Assembly: GCA_002407675.1 (NCBI GenBank)
Contig: DHNW01000011.1
Coordinates: forward strand, 1 to 23,373
Direction of reading: 5' to 3'
DNA length: 23,373 nucleotides
From: Ruminococcaceae bacterium UBA5406
Lineage (GTDB): Bacteria > Bacillota > Clostridia > Oscillospirales > Acutalibacteraceae
Position numbers and translations under genes: made by a program
Part shown: piece by piece, positions 15,276 through 22,826 of the stretch
How the letters are laid out: the number at the start of each line of letters is the position of its first letter
Numbering within the stretch: the first letter of the stretch is position 1
Notes under the pieces: generated by a model
Databases searched by the model: none
The model's input: only the letters and a program-made list of their open reading frames with translations
Told to the model about the DNA's origin: nothing

Positions 15276-16094
15276 ATGAAAATGAAATCCGCCGCCTTCC
15301 CGTATCTGGTGTGGATGGCGGTTTTTATTATTGTCCCTACAATGCTGGTTGTAATTTTCGCATTCACCGGCCGGGACGGGAGCTTTACGCTGAGAAACCT
15401 TGAAAGCGTCGGGCAGTATTCCAACGTGTTCCTCCGTTCTATCTGGCTTGGCGCAGTGGCAACCGCAGTCTGCCTTGCGGCGGGCTATCCGCTGGCATAT
15501 TTTATTGCACAGGCCGGCGGCCGCCGGCGGAACGTACTGATCATGCTGGTAATGCTGCCGATGTGGATGAATTTTCTGCTGCGCACCTATGCGTGGATGA
15601 CCCTGCTGGAAGACAGCGGCCTTATCAACCGCGCACTGACCTTCCTCGGTCTTCCCACTCTTCACATGATTAATACGCAGGGCGCCGTTGTCCTCGGGAT
15701 GGTCTATAATTATATCCCTTATATGATCCTTCCTCTTTATTCCGTTTTGACAAAGATTGACAAAAGCGTGGTAGAAGCCGCGCAGGATCTCGGCGCAGAC
15801 AGCAGGAAGGTTTTCCTGCGAATCACGCTGCCCATGAGTATGCCGGGCATCATTTCAGGCGTAACCATGGTATTTGTCCCGGCGGTCAGCACCTTCATCA
15901 TTTCCCGCATGCTGGGCGGGGGAAGCAACCTGCTGATCGGCGATCTGATTGATATGCAGTTCTTGGGAAGCGCTTACAACCCGAACCTCGGCTCCGCCAT
16001 TTCGCTGGTGCTGATGATCCTGATCCTGATCTGCATGGGCATCATGAACCAATTCGATAAAAACGGGGCGACGGAAGGGGGAATTATGGTATGA
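15276..16094 (+). CDS. potB: Spermidine/putrescine ABC transporter permease PotB
   Basis: A 272-aa integral membrane permease with about six helices. The EAA loop, EAAQDLGADSRKVFLRITLP, is where it docks on PotA. The ATG at 15276 lies 8 nt after GGAGGAGGG, which overlaps the end of potA; a further in-frame start upstream lies inside potA and is not needed. Its stop overlaps the potC ATG by 4 nt. It pairs with PotC to form the membrane channel. Confidence 0.94.
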   Translation: MKMKSAAFPYLVWMAVFIIVPTMLVVIFAFTGRDGSFTLRNLESVGQYSNVFLRSIWLGAVATAVCLAAGYPLAYFIAQAGGRRRNVLIMLVMLPMWMNFLLRTYAWMTLLEDSGLINRALTFLGLPTLHMINTQGAVVLGMVYNYIPYMILPLYSVLTKIDKSVVEAAQDLGADSRKVFLRITLPMSMPGIISGVTMVFVPAVSTFIISRMLGGGSNLLIGDLIDMQFLGSAYNPNLGSAISLVLMILILICMGIMNQFDKNGATEGGIMV

Positions 16095-16912
16095 AAACCG
16101 CTTCCAGGATTTATACTTTTTTCATTTTTCTGTTTTTATACGCCCCGATCGCGGTGCTCGTTGTGTTTTCGTTCAACGGTTCCGAGACGATGAGCCGCTC
16201 GGTTTGGTCCGGGTTTTCGCTTCGCTGGTACAGGCTTTTGTTTCAGGATCGGATGCTTCTGAATTCTCTGCGCAACACGCTGGTGATCGCCGTGGTTGCG
16301 GCCGCTGTTTCCACTGTGCTGGGCACGGCGGCTGCGATTGGAATCGGAGGAATGAACAAGTGGGCGCGCCGCGCCGTTATGGATATTACCAATTTTCCCA
16401 TGGTGAACCCCGATATTGTGACCGGTGTTTCACTGATGCTGCTGTTTGTTGCGGCGGCGCGGCTGCTGGGAAACCGTTCGCTTGGAATGCTGTCGCTGAT
16501 TCTGGCGCATATTACGTTCTGCCTGCCGTATGTGATTCTCTCGGTTATGCCGAAGCTGCGGCAGATGGATCCAAATCTGTATGAAGCCGCGCAGGATTTG
16601 GGATGTGCCCCCGTCCAGGCCTTTTTTAAAGTTGTCCTGCCGGAGATCCTGCCGGGCGTTGTAACGGGGATGCTGATGGCGTTTACTCTTTCTATCGACG
16701 ATTTTGTCATCAGCTACTTTACAAGCGGAACGACGCAGACCCTTCCTATCTTTATTTATGCCATGACGCGCAAGCGGGTCAGTCCGGAAATCAACGCACT
16801 TTCTACGCTGCTGTTTGGGACGATCTTTGCTCTGCTGATGATTCTTAATTTCCGGATCGCCGGGAATCCCGGAAGACGCGGCCGAAAAGCCGGGGAGGGA
16901 GCGGATCAATGA
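16091..16912 (+). CDS. potC: Spermidine/putrescine ABC transporter permease PotC
   Basis: A 273-aa second permease subunit with about six membrane helices. The start LYAPIAVLVVFSFNGSE is typical of PotC, and the EAA loop reads EAAQDLGCAPVQAFFKVVLP. SIDDFVISYFTSG near residue 200 is a well conserved PotC stretch. It overlaps potB and potD by ATGA on both sides, so the operon is tightly coupled. It is not fused to PotD, unlike in some other Gram-positive and mollicute genomes. Confidence 0.94.
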   Translation: MKTASRIYTFFIFLFLYAPIAVLVVFSFNGSETMSRSVWSGFSLRWYRLLFQDRMLLNSLRNTLVIAVVAAAVSTVLGTAAAIGIGGMNKWARRAVMDITNFPMVNPDIVTGVSLMLLFVAAARLLGNRSLGMLSLILAHITFCLPYVILSVMPKLRQMDPNLYEAAQDLGCAPVQAFFKVVLPEILPGVVTGMLMAFTLSIDDFVISYFTSGTTQTLPIFIYAMTRKRVSPEINALSTLLFGTIFALLMILNFRIAGNPGRRGRKAGEGADQ

Positions 16913-18102
16913 AAAAACGGATCGGATCATTTTTGGCCGCGCTGGTTCTTGCAGCGGGATTTTCCATTCCCGCCGCAGCCGGGCAGCCGGAAAAAAGCGT
17001 GCCGCAGAGCAGCGTTACCCTTCATGTGTACAATTGGGGCGAATATATTTCCACCGGGCAGGACGGCACCATGGACGTCAACGCGGAGTTTACCAAAAAA
17101 ACCGGCATTAAGGTGGATTACACTACATTTGAGGACAACGAATCACTTTACTCCAAGCTGGCCGGCGGCGGAGCCAGCTACGACGTCATCTTTCCTTCAG
17201 ATTACATGGTTTCTAAGCTGATTCAGAAAAAAATGGTGCAGAAACTCAATTTTTCCAATATCCCCAATTACAAATATATTGATCAGGAATACCGCAATTT
17301 AGTCTATGATCCTCAAAATGGATATTCCGTACCGTATACCTGGGGCGTTGTCGGGATCTTTTATAACAAAAAGCATGTCAAGGAAAAAGTAGACAGCTGG
17401 AAAATTCTTTGGGATAAAAAGTATTCCGGGAAAATCCTGATGTTTGACAATCCGCGCGACGCGTTCGGCATTTCACAGAAAATTCTGGGATATTCCTATA
17501 ATTCGACGAATTCGGACGAATGGGACGAGGCGGCAAAACTGCTGGAAAAGCAGAAGCCGCTGGTTCAGGCTTACGTAATGGATCAGATCTTTGACAAGAT
17601 GGCCAGCGGTGAAGCGTGGCTGGCCCCGTATTACGCGGGCGACGCGGCGGCACTGGTCGCGGATAATCCGGATATCGGGTTTGCCATACCGACAAAAGAA
17701 GGAACCAACTTCTTTGTGGATGCCATGTGTGTCCCTTCCAGCGCCCAGCATAAAAAAGAAGCGGAAGAGTACATCAATTTTCTATGCGAGCCGGACGTAG
17801 CCGCCGCCAATATGGAGGCCGTCGGCTATTCTACGCCGGAGTCGGAAGCCAAAAAGCTCCTTCCCGAAGATGTTCAGAAAAATCCGATTGTTTATCCGCC
17901 CGAAAGCATCCTGAAAAAGGCGGAAACCTATGTGAGCCTGCCAGAAGACACCGGCCTGATGGTGGATACTCTGTGGGCGCAGGTCAAAATGGGCGGGTCG
18001 GGGCAGACAGGTACGCTGGTTGCCGTTCTTGTTGGTTTTCTGCTGGTCTATATCGGTATTGTGGTTTATAAAAAAATCAAGCGGAAGCGGGAGCTCCGGT
18101 AA
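16909..18102 (+). CDS. potD: Polyamine-binding protein PotD with C-terminal membrane anchor
   Basis: A 397-aa extracellular binding protein. A Sec signal peptide (MKKR, hydrophobic core to about residue 20) ends in IPAAAGQ, likely cut after A24 by signal peptidase I. There is no lipobox Cys. The mature part begins with TLHVYNWGEYIS, the PotD/PotF hallmark, followed by FEDNESLYSKL, YDVIFPSDYMV and YTWGVVGIFYN. At the C-terminus there is a hydrophobic segment of about 19 residues (about 369-387) followed by a basic KKIKRKRELR tail. This should anchor the protein in the membrane, as an alternative to the lipid anchor most Gram-positive binding proteins use. Spermidine or putrescine preference cannot be assigned. 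Confidence 0.93.
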   Translation: MKKRIGSFLAALVLAAGFSIPAAAGQPEKSVPQSSVTLHVYNWGEYISTGQDGTMDVNAEFTKKTGIKVDYTTFEDNESLYSKLAGGGASYDVIFPSDYMVSKLIQKKMVQKLNFSNIPNYKYIDQEYRNLVYDPQNGYSVPYTWGVVGIFYNKKHVKEKVDSWKILWDKKYSGKILMFDNPRDAFGISQKILGYSYNSTNSDEWDEAAKLLEKQKPLVQAYVMDQIFDKMASGEAWLAPYYAGDAAALVADNPDIGFAIPTKEGTNFFVDAMCVPSSAQHKKEAEEYINFLCEPDVAAANMEAVGYSTPESEAKKLLPEDVQKNPIVYPPESILKKAETYVSLPEDTGLMVDTLWAQVKMGGSGQTGTLVAVLVGFLLVYIGIVVYKKIKRKRELR

Positions 18103-18117
18103 AAAATACGGATTCGG

Positions 18118-18148
18118 AAGGGAAAGGATTGGCACCTTTCCTTTTTTT
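18118..18148 (+). terminator. Terminator of potABCD
   Basis: AAGGGAAAGG (18118-18127) pairs with CCTTTCCTTT (18135-18144) around a 7-nt loop, followed by a T run. It lies 15 nt past the potD stop. Confidence 0.85.
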
Positions 18149-18188
18149 GATTTTATCGTTCTGATTCATCATAAAAATCAATAAAGTT

Positions 18189-18221
18189 AATATTATTTTT
18201 AAATAAATTAATAATAATATT
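18189..18221. repeat. AT-rich inverted repeat upstream of the small membrane gene
   Basis: AATATTATT (18189-18197) and AATAATATT (18213-18221) are perfect inverted arms in an almost pure A/T tract of about 90 nt. It may be part of the promoter or a site for an AT-binding regulator; the low complexity makes chance pairing likely. Confidence 0.35.
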
Positions 18222-18263
18222 CATTAGCATATAAAGTAAATTTAATTATAAGGGGCGAAAAAC

Positions 18264-18554
18264 ATGAGGTTTGTCGTAATAGTTGTTATTGCTGCCGTTG
18301 CCGAAGGGCTTCAGTCTTTTCTCGGAAGCCGGAAGCACTGGATTTTAGGCGGCCTTGTTCCGTTTGCGTTTTTGGTGTATACAGTTTGGTACGGGATATT
18401 TCATAAGGCCGATATGAACGGCAGTACGGTGGTGGATTTCATTTTAATTTTCGCCGGACTTCTGGCAATATGGTTTTTGGCGAGAGCAGACTGTCAGAAG
18501 AAGAAAAAACAGGAACTGGAAAAAATGGAAGCACAGGACTTGAAACGAAAATGA
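18264..18554 (+). CDS. Small three-helix membrane protein, unknown function
   Basis: A 96-aa protein with three predicted membrane helices (about residues 3-20, 27-47 and 56-73) and a highly charged cytoplasmic tail of Lys, Glu and Gln that could form a coiled coil. I do not recognise a family. AAGGGGCG lies 6 nt before the ATG. The DUF2089 gene follows after 43 nt on the same strand and is probably co-transcribed. An AT-rich region with an inverted repeat precedes it. Confidence 0.75.
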   Translation: MRFVVIVVIAAVAEGLQSFLGSRKHWILGGLVPFAFLVYTVWYGIFHKADMNGSTVVDFILIFAGLLAIWFLARADCQKKKKQELEKMEAQDLKRK

Positions 18555-18597
18555 TGCCGCTGCTTTTTCTTTATGGTGAAAAGGGGATTAGACAAAA

Positions 18598-18891
18598 ATG
18601 GATCAAGTTCCGGAATGGATGAAAGACCTTGATACGGAAGATTCTGAGTTTATCCGAAAATTTCTGCTTTCTTCCGGTTCGCTCAAGGAAACGGCAAAGC
18701 TGTACGGTGTCAGCTATCCGACCGTCCGTCTGCGTTTGGATCGCGTGATACAGAAAATACGGCTGAGCGAACAGCGGGAAAGCGACCCGTATGTCACTTT
18801 GATTCAGAAAATGGTTATTGAGGAACGGATCAGCCTGGATGCGGCAAAACATCTGATTGCCGCATACCAGAGACAGACAGGGAAAAAATAA
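18598..18891 (+). CDS. DUF2089-family helix-turn-helix protein
   Basis: A 97-aa protein. WMKDLDTEDSEFIRKFLLSS followed by GSLKETAKLYGVSYPTVRLR is the DUF2089 pattern, in which the second part is a helix-turn-helix that resembles sigma-70 region 4 or LuxR-like domains. The C-terminal half (about 60-97) is a second helical region with DAAKHLIAAY. The zinc-ribbon part that some DUF2089 proteins have in front is absent. It is a probable regulator of the small membrane protein encoded just upstream; no target is known. Confidence 0.75.
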   Translation: MDQVPEWMKDLDTEDSEFIRKFLLSSGSLKETAKLYGVSYPTVRLRLDRVIQKIRLSEQRESDPYVTLIQKMVIEERISLDAAKHLIAAYQRQTGKK

Positions 18892-18942
18892 ATTTTAACA
18901 GCGGAGATCTTGGAGGCGGGAAACAAAATTCCTGTTAAAATT
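18891..18942 (+). terminator. 11-bp inverted repeat after the DUF2089 gene
   Basis: AATTTTAACAG (18891-18901) and CTGTTAAAATT (18932-18942) are perfect inverted arms around a 30-nt loop, right at the stop codon of the DUF2089 gene. The right arm itself is followed by TTAAATTT rather than a clean T run, so it is a possible but not certain terminator. Confidence 0.4.
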
Positions 18943-19108
18943 TTAAATTTGGCGTGCAGTTTCCACCTTATGCAATATCCGGTACAACTGGCCGCAAATT
19001 CCGTAAAGCGGCGGTTTTTGTTACTATTTTCCAGATAAAAATAGAATTGACAACATAAAAAACCTCTCCTGTGGCAGAGTAATAGTGCGGCGCCGGGGAG
19101 GTGAAATT

Positions 19109-20341
19109 TTGAAAAAAATCATGAAATTTTTAACTGTAACCGCCGCTGTAGCCGAATTGCTTTTTGCAGCAGTTTTGGGTACGGCGAATTATTTTACCCC
19201 TGATTCCTATACAGTTGCGGAAGGAGGGAGCCTAAAGTGGTGTTCCGGGGCATTTTCTCTTATGCGGGATGGGAAGAAGAATGTTTCTGTCAGTGCGGGC
19301 GGACGTTTTCCCAAAACTTATCAGGCTACACTGATGCTGTGCAATGCGATTCCCGTGAAGACGGTTCGGGTCAATGTTGTGGATAAGACCTGTGTTGTTC
19401 TCAGCGGAAAACCGTTCGGGATCAAGATGTTTACCAACGGCGTTGTGGTTGTGGGCCTTGCTGATATCCAGACAGAAAGCGGCGTTTGCAACCCCGCATC
19501 GGATGCAGGTCTGTGCGTGGGCGATGTGATCACAGCTATTAACGGAAAAACAATGGAATCCAACATTGATGTAGAAAAAGCGGTGGAAGCCTCTAATGGA
19601 GATACCGAGGTTTTTACCGTGCGCGAAAACGGGCAAAAGCGGGATATTACCGTGCAGCCAGTGCGGGCGGAGTCCGACGGCCTTTACAAAGTGGGCCTTT
19701 GGGTGCGTGACAGCACCGCCGGAATTGGAACCTTAACGTATTATGATCCATCCACGGATTATTTTGCCGGTCTTGGCCATGGGATCTGTGATTCCGATAC
19801 CGGGCAGCTGATGCCGCTTCTGAGCGGCGATATTGTTTCCGTTGCCATCAACGGCATTACCAAGGGGCAGAGAGGGACGCCCGGGGAACTGCATGGCTAT
19901 TTTTCCAGCGACAACGCCATGGGCTCGCTTTCGGCAAATGTTGCATGCGGTGTGTTTGGCAGGCTTAATCGGTCTATCCAGGGCACCGCAGTTAAAATTG
20001 GAATGAAACAGGATGTAAAACCGGGCGCCGTAAAAATTCTGACAACAATTCAAGGCAGTGCTCCTCAGTATTATGATGCTCAGATCGAAAGAATCAACTA
20101 CCGTGACGATGTCCAAAGCAAAAATATAGTTTTGCACGTGACCGACCCAAAGCTTCTTTCTCAAACGGGAGGGATCGTGCAGGGCATGAGCGGAAGTCCG
20201 ATTGTGCAGAATGGAATGCTGGTGGGCGCCGTAACGCATGTCTTTGTGAATGACCCGGAGCGCGGATACGGTATTTTTGCCGAAAAAATGCTGATGGAAA
20301 CCCGGTCCGTCAGTGCCCGTGAGAAGCGCCTTGCCTCTTAA
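19109..20341 (+). CDS. spoIVB: SpoIVB sporulation serine peptidase (S55)
   Basis: A 410-aa protease that in B. subtilis is secreted from the forespore and cleaves SpoIVFA, releasing activation of pro-sigma-K. There is an N-terminal membrane anchor (about 7-28), a PDZ domain around 105-185 with the SDAGLCVGDVITAINGK core, then the S55 peptidase domain. The catalytic triad fits H224 (GLGHGICD), D346 (VTDPKLL) and S361 (GMSGSP); the Asp-Ser spacing equals that reported for B. subtilis SpoIVB. Start: a near-perfect SD GGGGAGGTG (19095-19103) points to a TTG at 19109, which gives a proper MKKIMKFL anchor. The in-frame GTG at 19085 lies before this SD. spo0A follows, as in other endospore formers. 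No clear sigma-F/G promoter was recognised. Confidence 0.95.
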   Translation: MKKIMKFLTVTAAVAELLFAAVLGTANYFTPDSYTVAEGGSLKWCSGAFSLMRDGKKNVSVSAGGRFPKTYQATLMLCNAIPVKTVRVNVVDKTCVVLSGKPFGIKMFTNGVVVVGLADIQTESGVCNPASDAGLCVGDVITAINGKTMESNIDVEKAVEASNGDTEVFTVRENGQKRDITVQPVRAESDGLYKVGLWVRDSTAGIGTLTYYDPSTDYFAGLGHGICDSDTGQLMPLLSGDIVSVAINGITKGQRGTPGELHGYFSSDNAMGSLSANVACGVFGRLNRSIQGTAVKIGMKQDVKPGAVKILTTIQGSAPQYYDAQIERINYRDDVQSKNIVLHVTDPKLLSQTGGIVQGMSGSPIVQNGMLVGAVTHVFVNDPERGYGIFAEKMLMETRSVSAREKRLAS

Positions 20342-20397
20342 TCGAACCCTTTCGCCAGTAAATTCCCCTTAAATTAAAAAAATATTTAAACAAACTA

Positions 20398-20426
20398 TTG
20401 CCATTTTTACCAATATATGGTATAAT
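20398..20426 (+). promoter_or_regulatory. Vegetative promoter of spo0A
   Basis: TTGCCA (20398-20403), a 17-nt spacer and a perfect TATAAT (20421-20426), 32 nt before the ATG. This is a sigma-A type promoter in the spoIVB-spo0A gap. A strict 0A box (TGTCGAA) was not seen. Confidence 0.8.
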
Positions 20427-20458
20427 ACAGATAAAATAAATCAATTAGGGGGATAAAG

Positions 20459-21253
20459 ATGGAAAAGCGCGTTAAACTGTTGATTGCCAACGATACTACA
20501 GAGTTTCACAATGACTGCGGTCGGTTTTTTGAAAATTCTGGGCTGGAAGTCAGCTATGCACCCAAAGACGGGATAAAACTTCTGGAGAAAATCCAGAACT
20601 CCCACCCGGACGCAGTCCTTTCTGATTTGTTTATGCCTAGACTGGATGGGATCGGCGTTATGAAGGCGATCAAAACCAAAAACCCAGACAATCAGCCTCT
20701 TTTCGTTATTGTTTCTAATTTTACCAGCCCGACCCTGGAACGGGAAGTCATGATGTCGGGCGCAGCCTATTTTGCTGTTGCCCCATTTGACGCCGCAGAT
20801 CTTGCCGAACGTATTTGCCAGCTCTGCTCTATGAACGACATGAAAGTACCGCAGCAGAAACTGGTAAAAAAGCAGGTTCCCCAGGAAGCCGAGCAGGAAC
20901 CTTCCCTGGAAATTCAGGTCACGGAAATTCTTCATCAGATTGGTGTGCCAGCTCACATTAAAGGGTATCATTATTTGCGCGATTCCATCATTATGGCTAT
21001 AGAAACACCGGATATTATTAACGCCGTGACCAAGCAGCTGTACCCCGGTGTGGCCAAGCGGTATGGAACAACCGCATCCCGTGTGGAACGGGCTATCCGC
21101 CATGCCATTGAAGTCGCGTGGGATCGCGGGGATGTGGACATTCTCAATTCCTACTTTGGCTATACCATCCACAATACGCGCGGCAAACCCACAAACAGTG
21201 AATTTATCGCCATGATTTCAGACAGGCTTCGTCTCCATATGAAAACAGCGTAA
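20459..21253 (+). CDS. spo0A: Sporulation master regulator Spo0A
   Basis: A 264-aa response regulator that controls entry into sporulation. The C-terminal Spo0A domain (about 148-264) is well conserved, with QIGVPAHIKGYHYLRDSI and the DNA-recognition helix TTASRVERAIRHAIEVAW. The N-terminal receiver is divergent: the phospho-acceptor D56 is present in SDLFMPRLDG, only one of the usual acidic pair is kept (N11-D12), the Thr/Ser position is S86, and the conserved Lys before Pro is Ala (AVAPFD, A108, where KPFD is normal). GGGGGA lies 5 nt before the ATG. No Spo0B, Spo0F or kinase is in the window. It is followed by the AT-rich integrase region. Confidence 0.96.
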   Translation: MEKRVKLLIANDTTEFHNDCGRFFENSGLEVSYAPKDGIKLLEKIQNSHPDAVLSDLFMPRLDGIGVMKAIKTKNPDNQPLFVIVSNFTSPTLEREVMMSGAAYFAVAPFDAADLAERICQLCSMNDMKVPQQKLVKKQVPQEAEQEPSLEIQVTEILHQIGVPAHIKGYHYLRDSIIMAIETPDIINAVTKQLYPGVAKRYGTTASRVERAIRHAIEVAWDRGDVDILNSYFGYTIHNTRGKPTNSEFIAMISDRLRLHMKTA

Positions 21254-21360
21254 ACCGCATGAATACTGGATTTATTGAATTTTCACACCTACGAATATTT
21301 TGAAAATGTGCGTGAAAATGGATTTCATTCCGATAAACTTTTTAATGCAAAACCTATAAA

Positions 21361-21410
21361 CTCCTTTGCTTTATTGGGATAATATTTAATTCCTCAGTAG
21401 AGTAAAGGAG
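21361..21410 (+). promoter_or_regulatory. RBS-masking inverted repeat before the integrase
   Basis: CTCCTTT (21361-21367) is the exact complement of the SD AAAGGAG (21404-21410) of the integrase gene. Any transcript that starts upstream of 21361 could hide the SD. A possible -10 (GATAAT, about 21378-21383) lies between the arms, so a transcript begun there would not contain the anti-SD arm. Confidence 0.45.
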
Positions 21411-21418
21411 CGCTTTTT

Positions 21419-22414
21419 ATGGTTCAATTTGATTATGATATTGATGATTTTATGAGCGATTGTCAAGCGAGAAATTTGCGTCCTGAAACGATGCAAAGTT
21501 ATGAGCAATCTTTGAGAACTTTTGAAAAGTATATGGTAGAGGTTCAGAAGGTAACTGAAGCATCCGCTGTCAAAGAAGGACATATCAAAGAGTACATACA
21601 ATATTTGAGAACCAGAGGTAAATATACGGTTGTAGCAAATGAACAATCAAGAAAATACAATATTCCTCAAAATAGACCTGATTTAAACAAACCTATTAGT
21701 GATATAACCATTAATAATTATCTCCGTAATATAAAAGTGTTTTTTAATTACCTTACTGAGAATCATTATATAAGGCAAAATCCTTTTATGAAAATTAAAA
21801 AGAATCTGACAAACGAACATAAAATAGTTGAATATATTTCAGATGAAGATTTTAAAAATCTAATCCGCTGTTTTGATTTATCCAAATTTCATGAATACAG
21901 GGATTGTACTATTATAGAGTTGATAATGGATACAGGTATGAGGGTTGGAGAAACCTTGTTAATTAAGCTATCAGATGTTGATATGGTTAGGCGTTCAATC
22001 TATTTACCGCCTGAGAATACAAAGTCCAAAAAGGGAAGGATGGTTTTCTTTAGTGCTGAGATGGATAAAAGCCTGAAAAGCTGGTTGCAATTTAAAGATC
22101 GTTACAGGGACAGCGATTATCTTTTCTGTACAAATAATGGGAAGCCAGTACAGGTAAATGTCTTTGAACGAAACTTTAGAATGTACGCTTCACGAATTGG
22201 ATTAAAAAACGCTCATCCTCATATGTTGCGAAATAACTTTGCGAAACGATTTCTAATGAATGGCGGCGATATCTATACTCTCAGCCGATTGTTAGGCCAT
22301 AGCAGCGTTACAGTAACTGAGAAAGCATATTTAGACTTGAATGAAGAGGATTTAAGAGTAAATTATGCCCCTTACTCCCCTCTTAAAAATATAATGAAGA
22401 AAAAATTTAAATAG
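21419..22414 (+). CDS. Tyrosine recombinase/integrase (phage-integrase family)
   Basis: A 331-aa site-specific recombinase. An N-terminal SAM-like core-binding domain (about 1-125) has the NYLRNIKVFFNYLTENHYI helix, and the catalytic domain (about 135-320) carries all expected residues: R175 (DTGMRVGE), a Lys in TKSKKGR (202-205), H268 and R271 (HMLR), H294 (LLGHSS) and the nucleophile Y304 (EKAYLDL). It should therefore be active. It is of XerC/D-like size, but its AT-rich codon use and place beside hicAB point to a mobile element rather than the chromosomal dimer-resolution enzyme. AAAGGAG lies 8 nt before the ATG and may be masked (21361-21410). A terminator follows. Confidence 0.93.
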   Translation: MVQFDYDIDDFMSDCQARNLRPETMQSYEQSLRTFEKYMVEVQKVTEASAVKEGHIKEYIQYLRTRGKYTVVANEQSRKYNIPQNRPDLNKPISDITINNYLRNIKVFFNYLTENHYIRQNPFMKIKKNLTNEHKIVEYISDEDFKNLIRCFDLSKFHEYRDCTIIELIMDTGMRVGETLLIKLSDVDMVRRSIYLPPENTKSKKGRMVFFSAEMDKSLKSWLQFKDRYRDSDYLFCTNNGKPVQVNVFERNFRMYASRIGLKNAHPHMLRNNFAKRFLMNGGDIYTLSRLLGHSSVTVTEKAYLDLNEEDLRVNYAPYSPLKNIMKKKFK

Positions 22415-22426
22415 AGCATAGTTAAT

Positions 22427-22458
22427 AAGGGTGTTGCCTTACAGGGTAACGCCTTTTT
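22427..22458 (+). terminator. Terminator after the integrase
   Basis: AAGG plus TGTTGCC (22427-22438, one bulged G) pairs with GGTAACGCCTT (22445-22455) around a 6-nt loop, followed by T residues. Confidence 0.75.
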
Positions 22459-22486
22459 AATTGCGCTCTACAAAATTATATAATAC

Positions 22487-22541
22487 ACGTAATGATACGT
22501 AAAAATTCTCAATATCTGTTGACAATACGTAATGCTACGTA
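22487..22541. repeat. Two 15-bp direct repeats at the hicAB promoter
   Basis: ACGTAATGATACGTA (22487-22501) and ACGTAATGCTACGTA (22527-22541) differ at one base and are 40 bp apart start to start. In the second copy each half is the palindrome TACGTA. They are candidate HicB operators. Confidence 0.7.
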
Positions 22542-22547
22542 TATACT
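22519..22547 (+). promoter_or_regulatory. hicAB promoter with operator in the spacer
   Basis: TTGACA (22519-22524), a 17-nt spacer and TATACT (22542-22547). Almost all of the spacer is the second 15-bp repeat, so bound antitoxin would exclude RNA polymerase. Confidence 0.8.
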
Positions 22548-22580
22548 GTAATAGTAAGTAGAAAGTGAGGGACAAAAGGA

Positions 22581-22763
22581 ATGAAGACAAGCGAACTGCT
22601 AAAGCTATTTAGACAACATAATATTACGCTTGTTGAGCATGGTAAAAGGCATGATCTTTATTACAGTCCTATCACCGGCAAAAAGTTTCCAGTACCAAGA
22701 CATAAAGAAGAAATTAAAGTTGGTACTCTAAACAGTATGCTAAAGGATGCAGGGTTAAAATAG
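22581..22763 (+). CDS. hicA: HicA toxin (mRNA interferase)
   Basis: A 60-aa double-stranded-RNA-binding-like fold protein that cleaves mRNA when free of HicB. The catalytic His is H24, in EHGKRHDLYYSP, where family members have a short Gly-x-x-His stretch before the central strand. The end, HKEEIKVGTLNSMLKDAGLK, is the typical HicA C-terminus. The length is normal and no key residue is missing. An AG-rich stretch (GTGAGGGACAAAAGGA) precedes the ATG. hicB follows after 63 nt. Confidence 0.92.
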   Translation: MKTSELLKLFRQHNITLVEHGKRHDLYYSPITGKKFPVPRHKEEIKVGTLNSMLKDAGLK

Positions 22764-22826
22764 ATACCCTGTGTTCCTTATACGATAAATTGTGAATAAC
22801 TATTATTTACAAAAGGGGTGATTAAA

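Noticed and set aside
21279..21319. ATTTTCAC / GTGAAAAT inverted repeat after spo0A as a terminator
   Set aside because: The stem is only 8 bp with a long loop and no T run after it, in AT-rich sequence where such pairs arise by chance.
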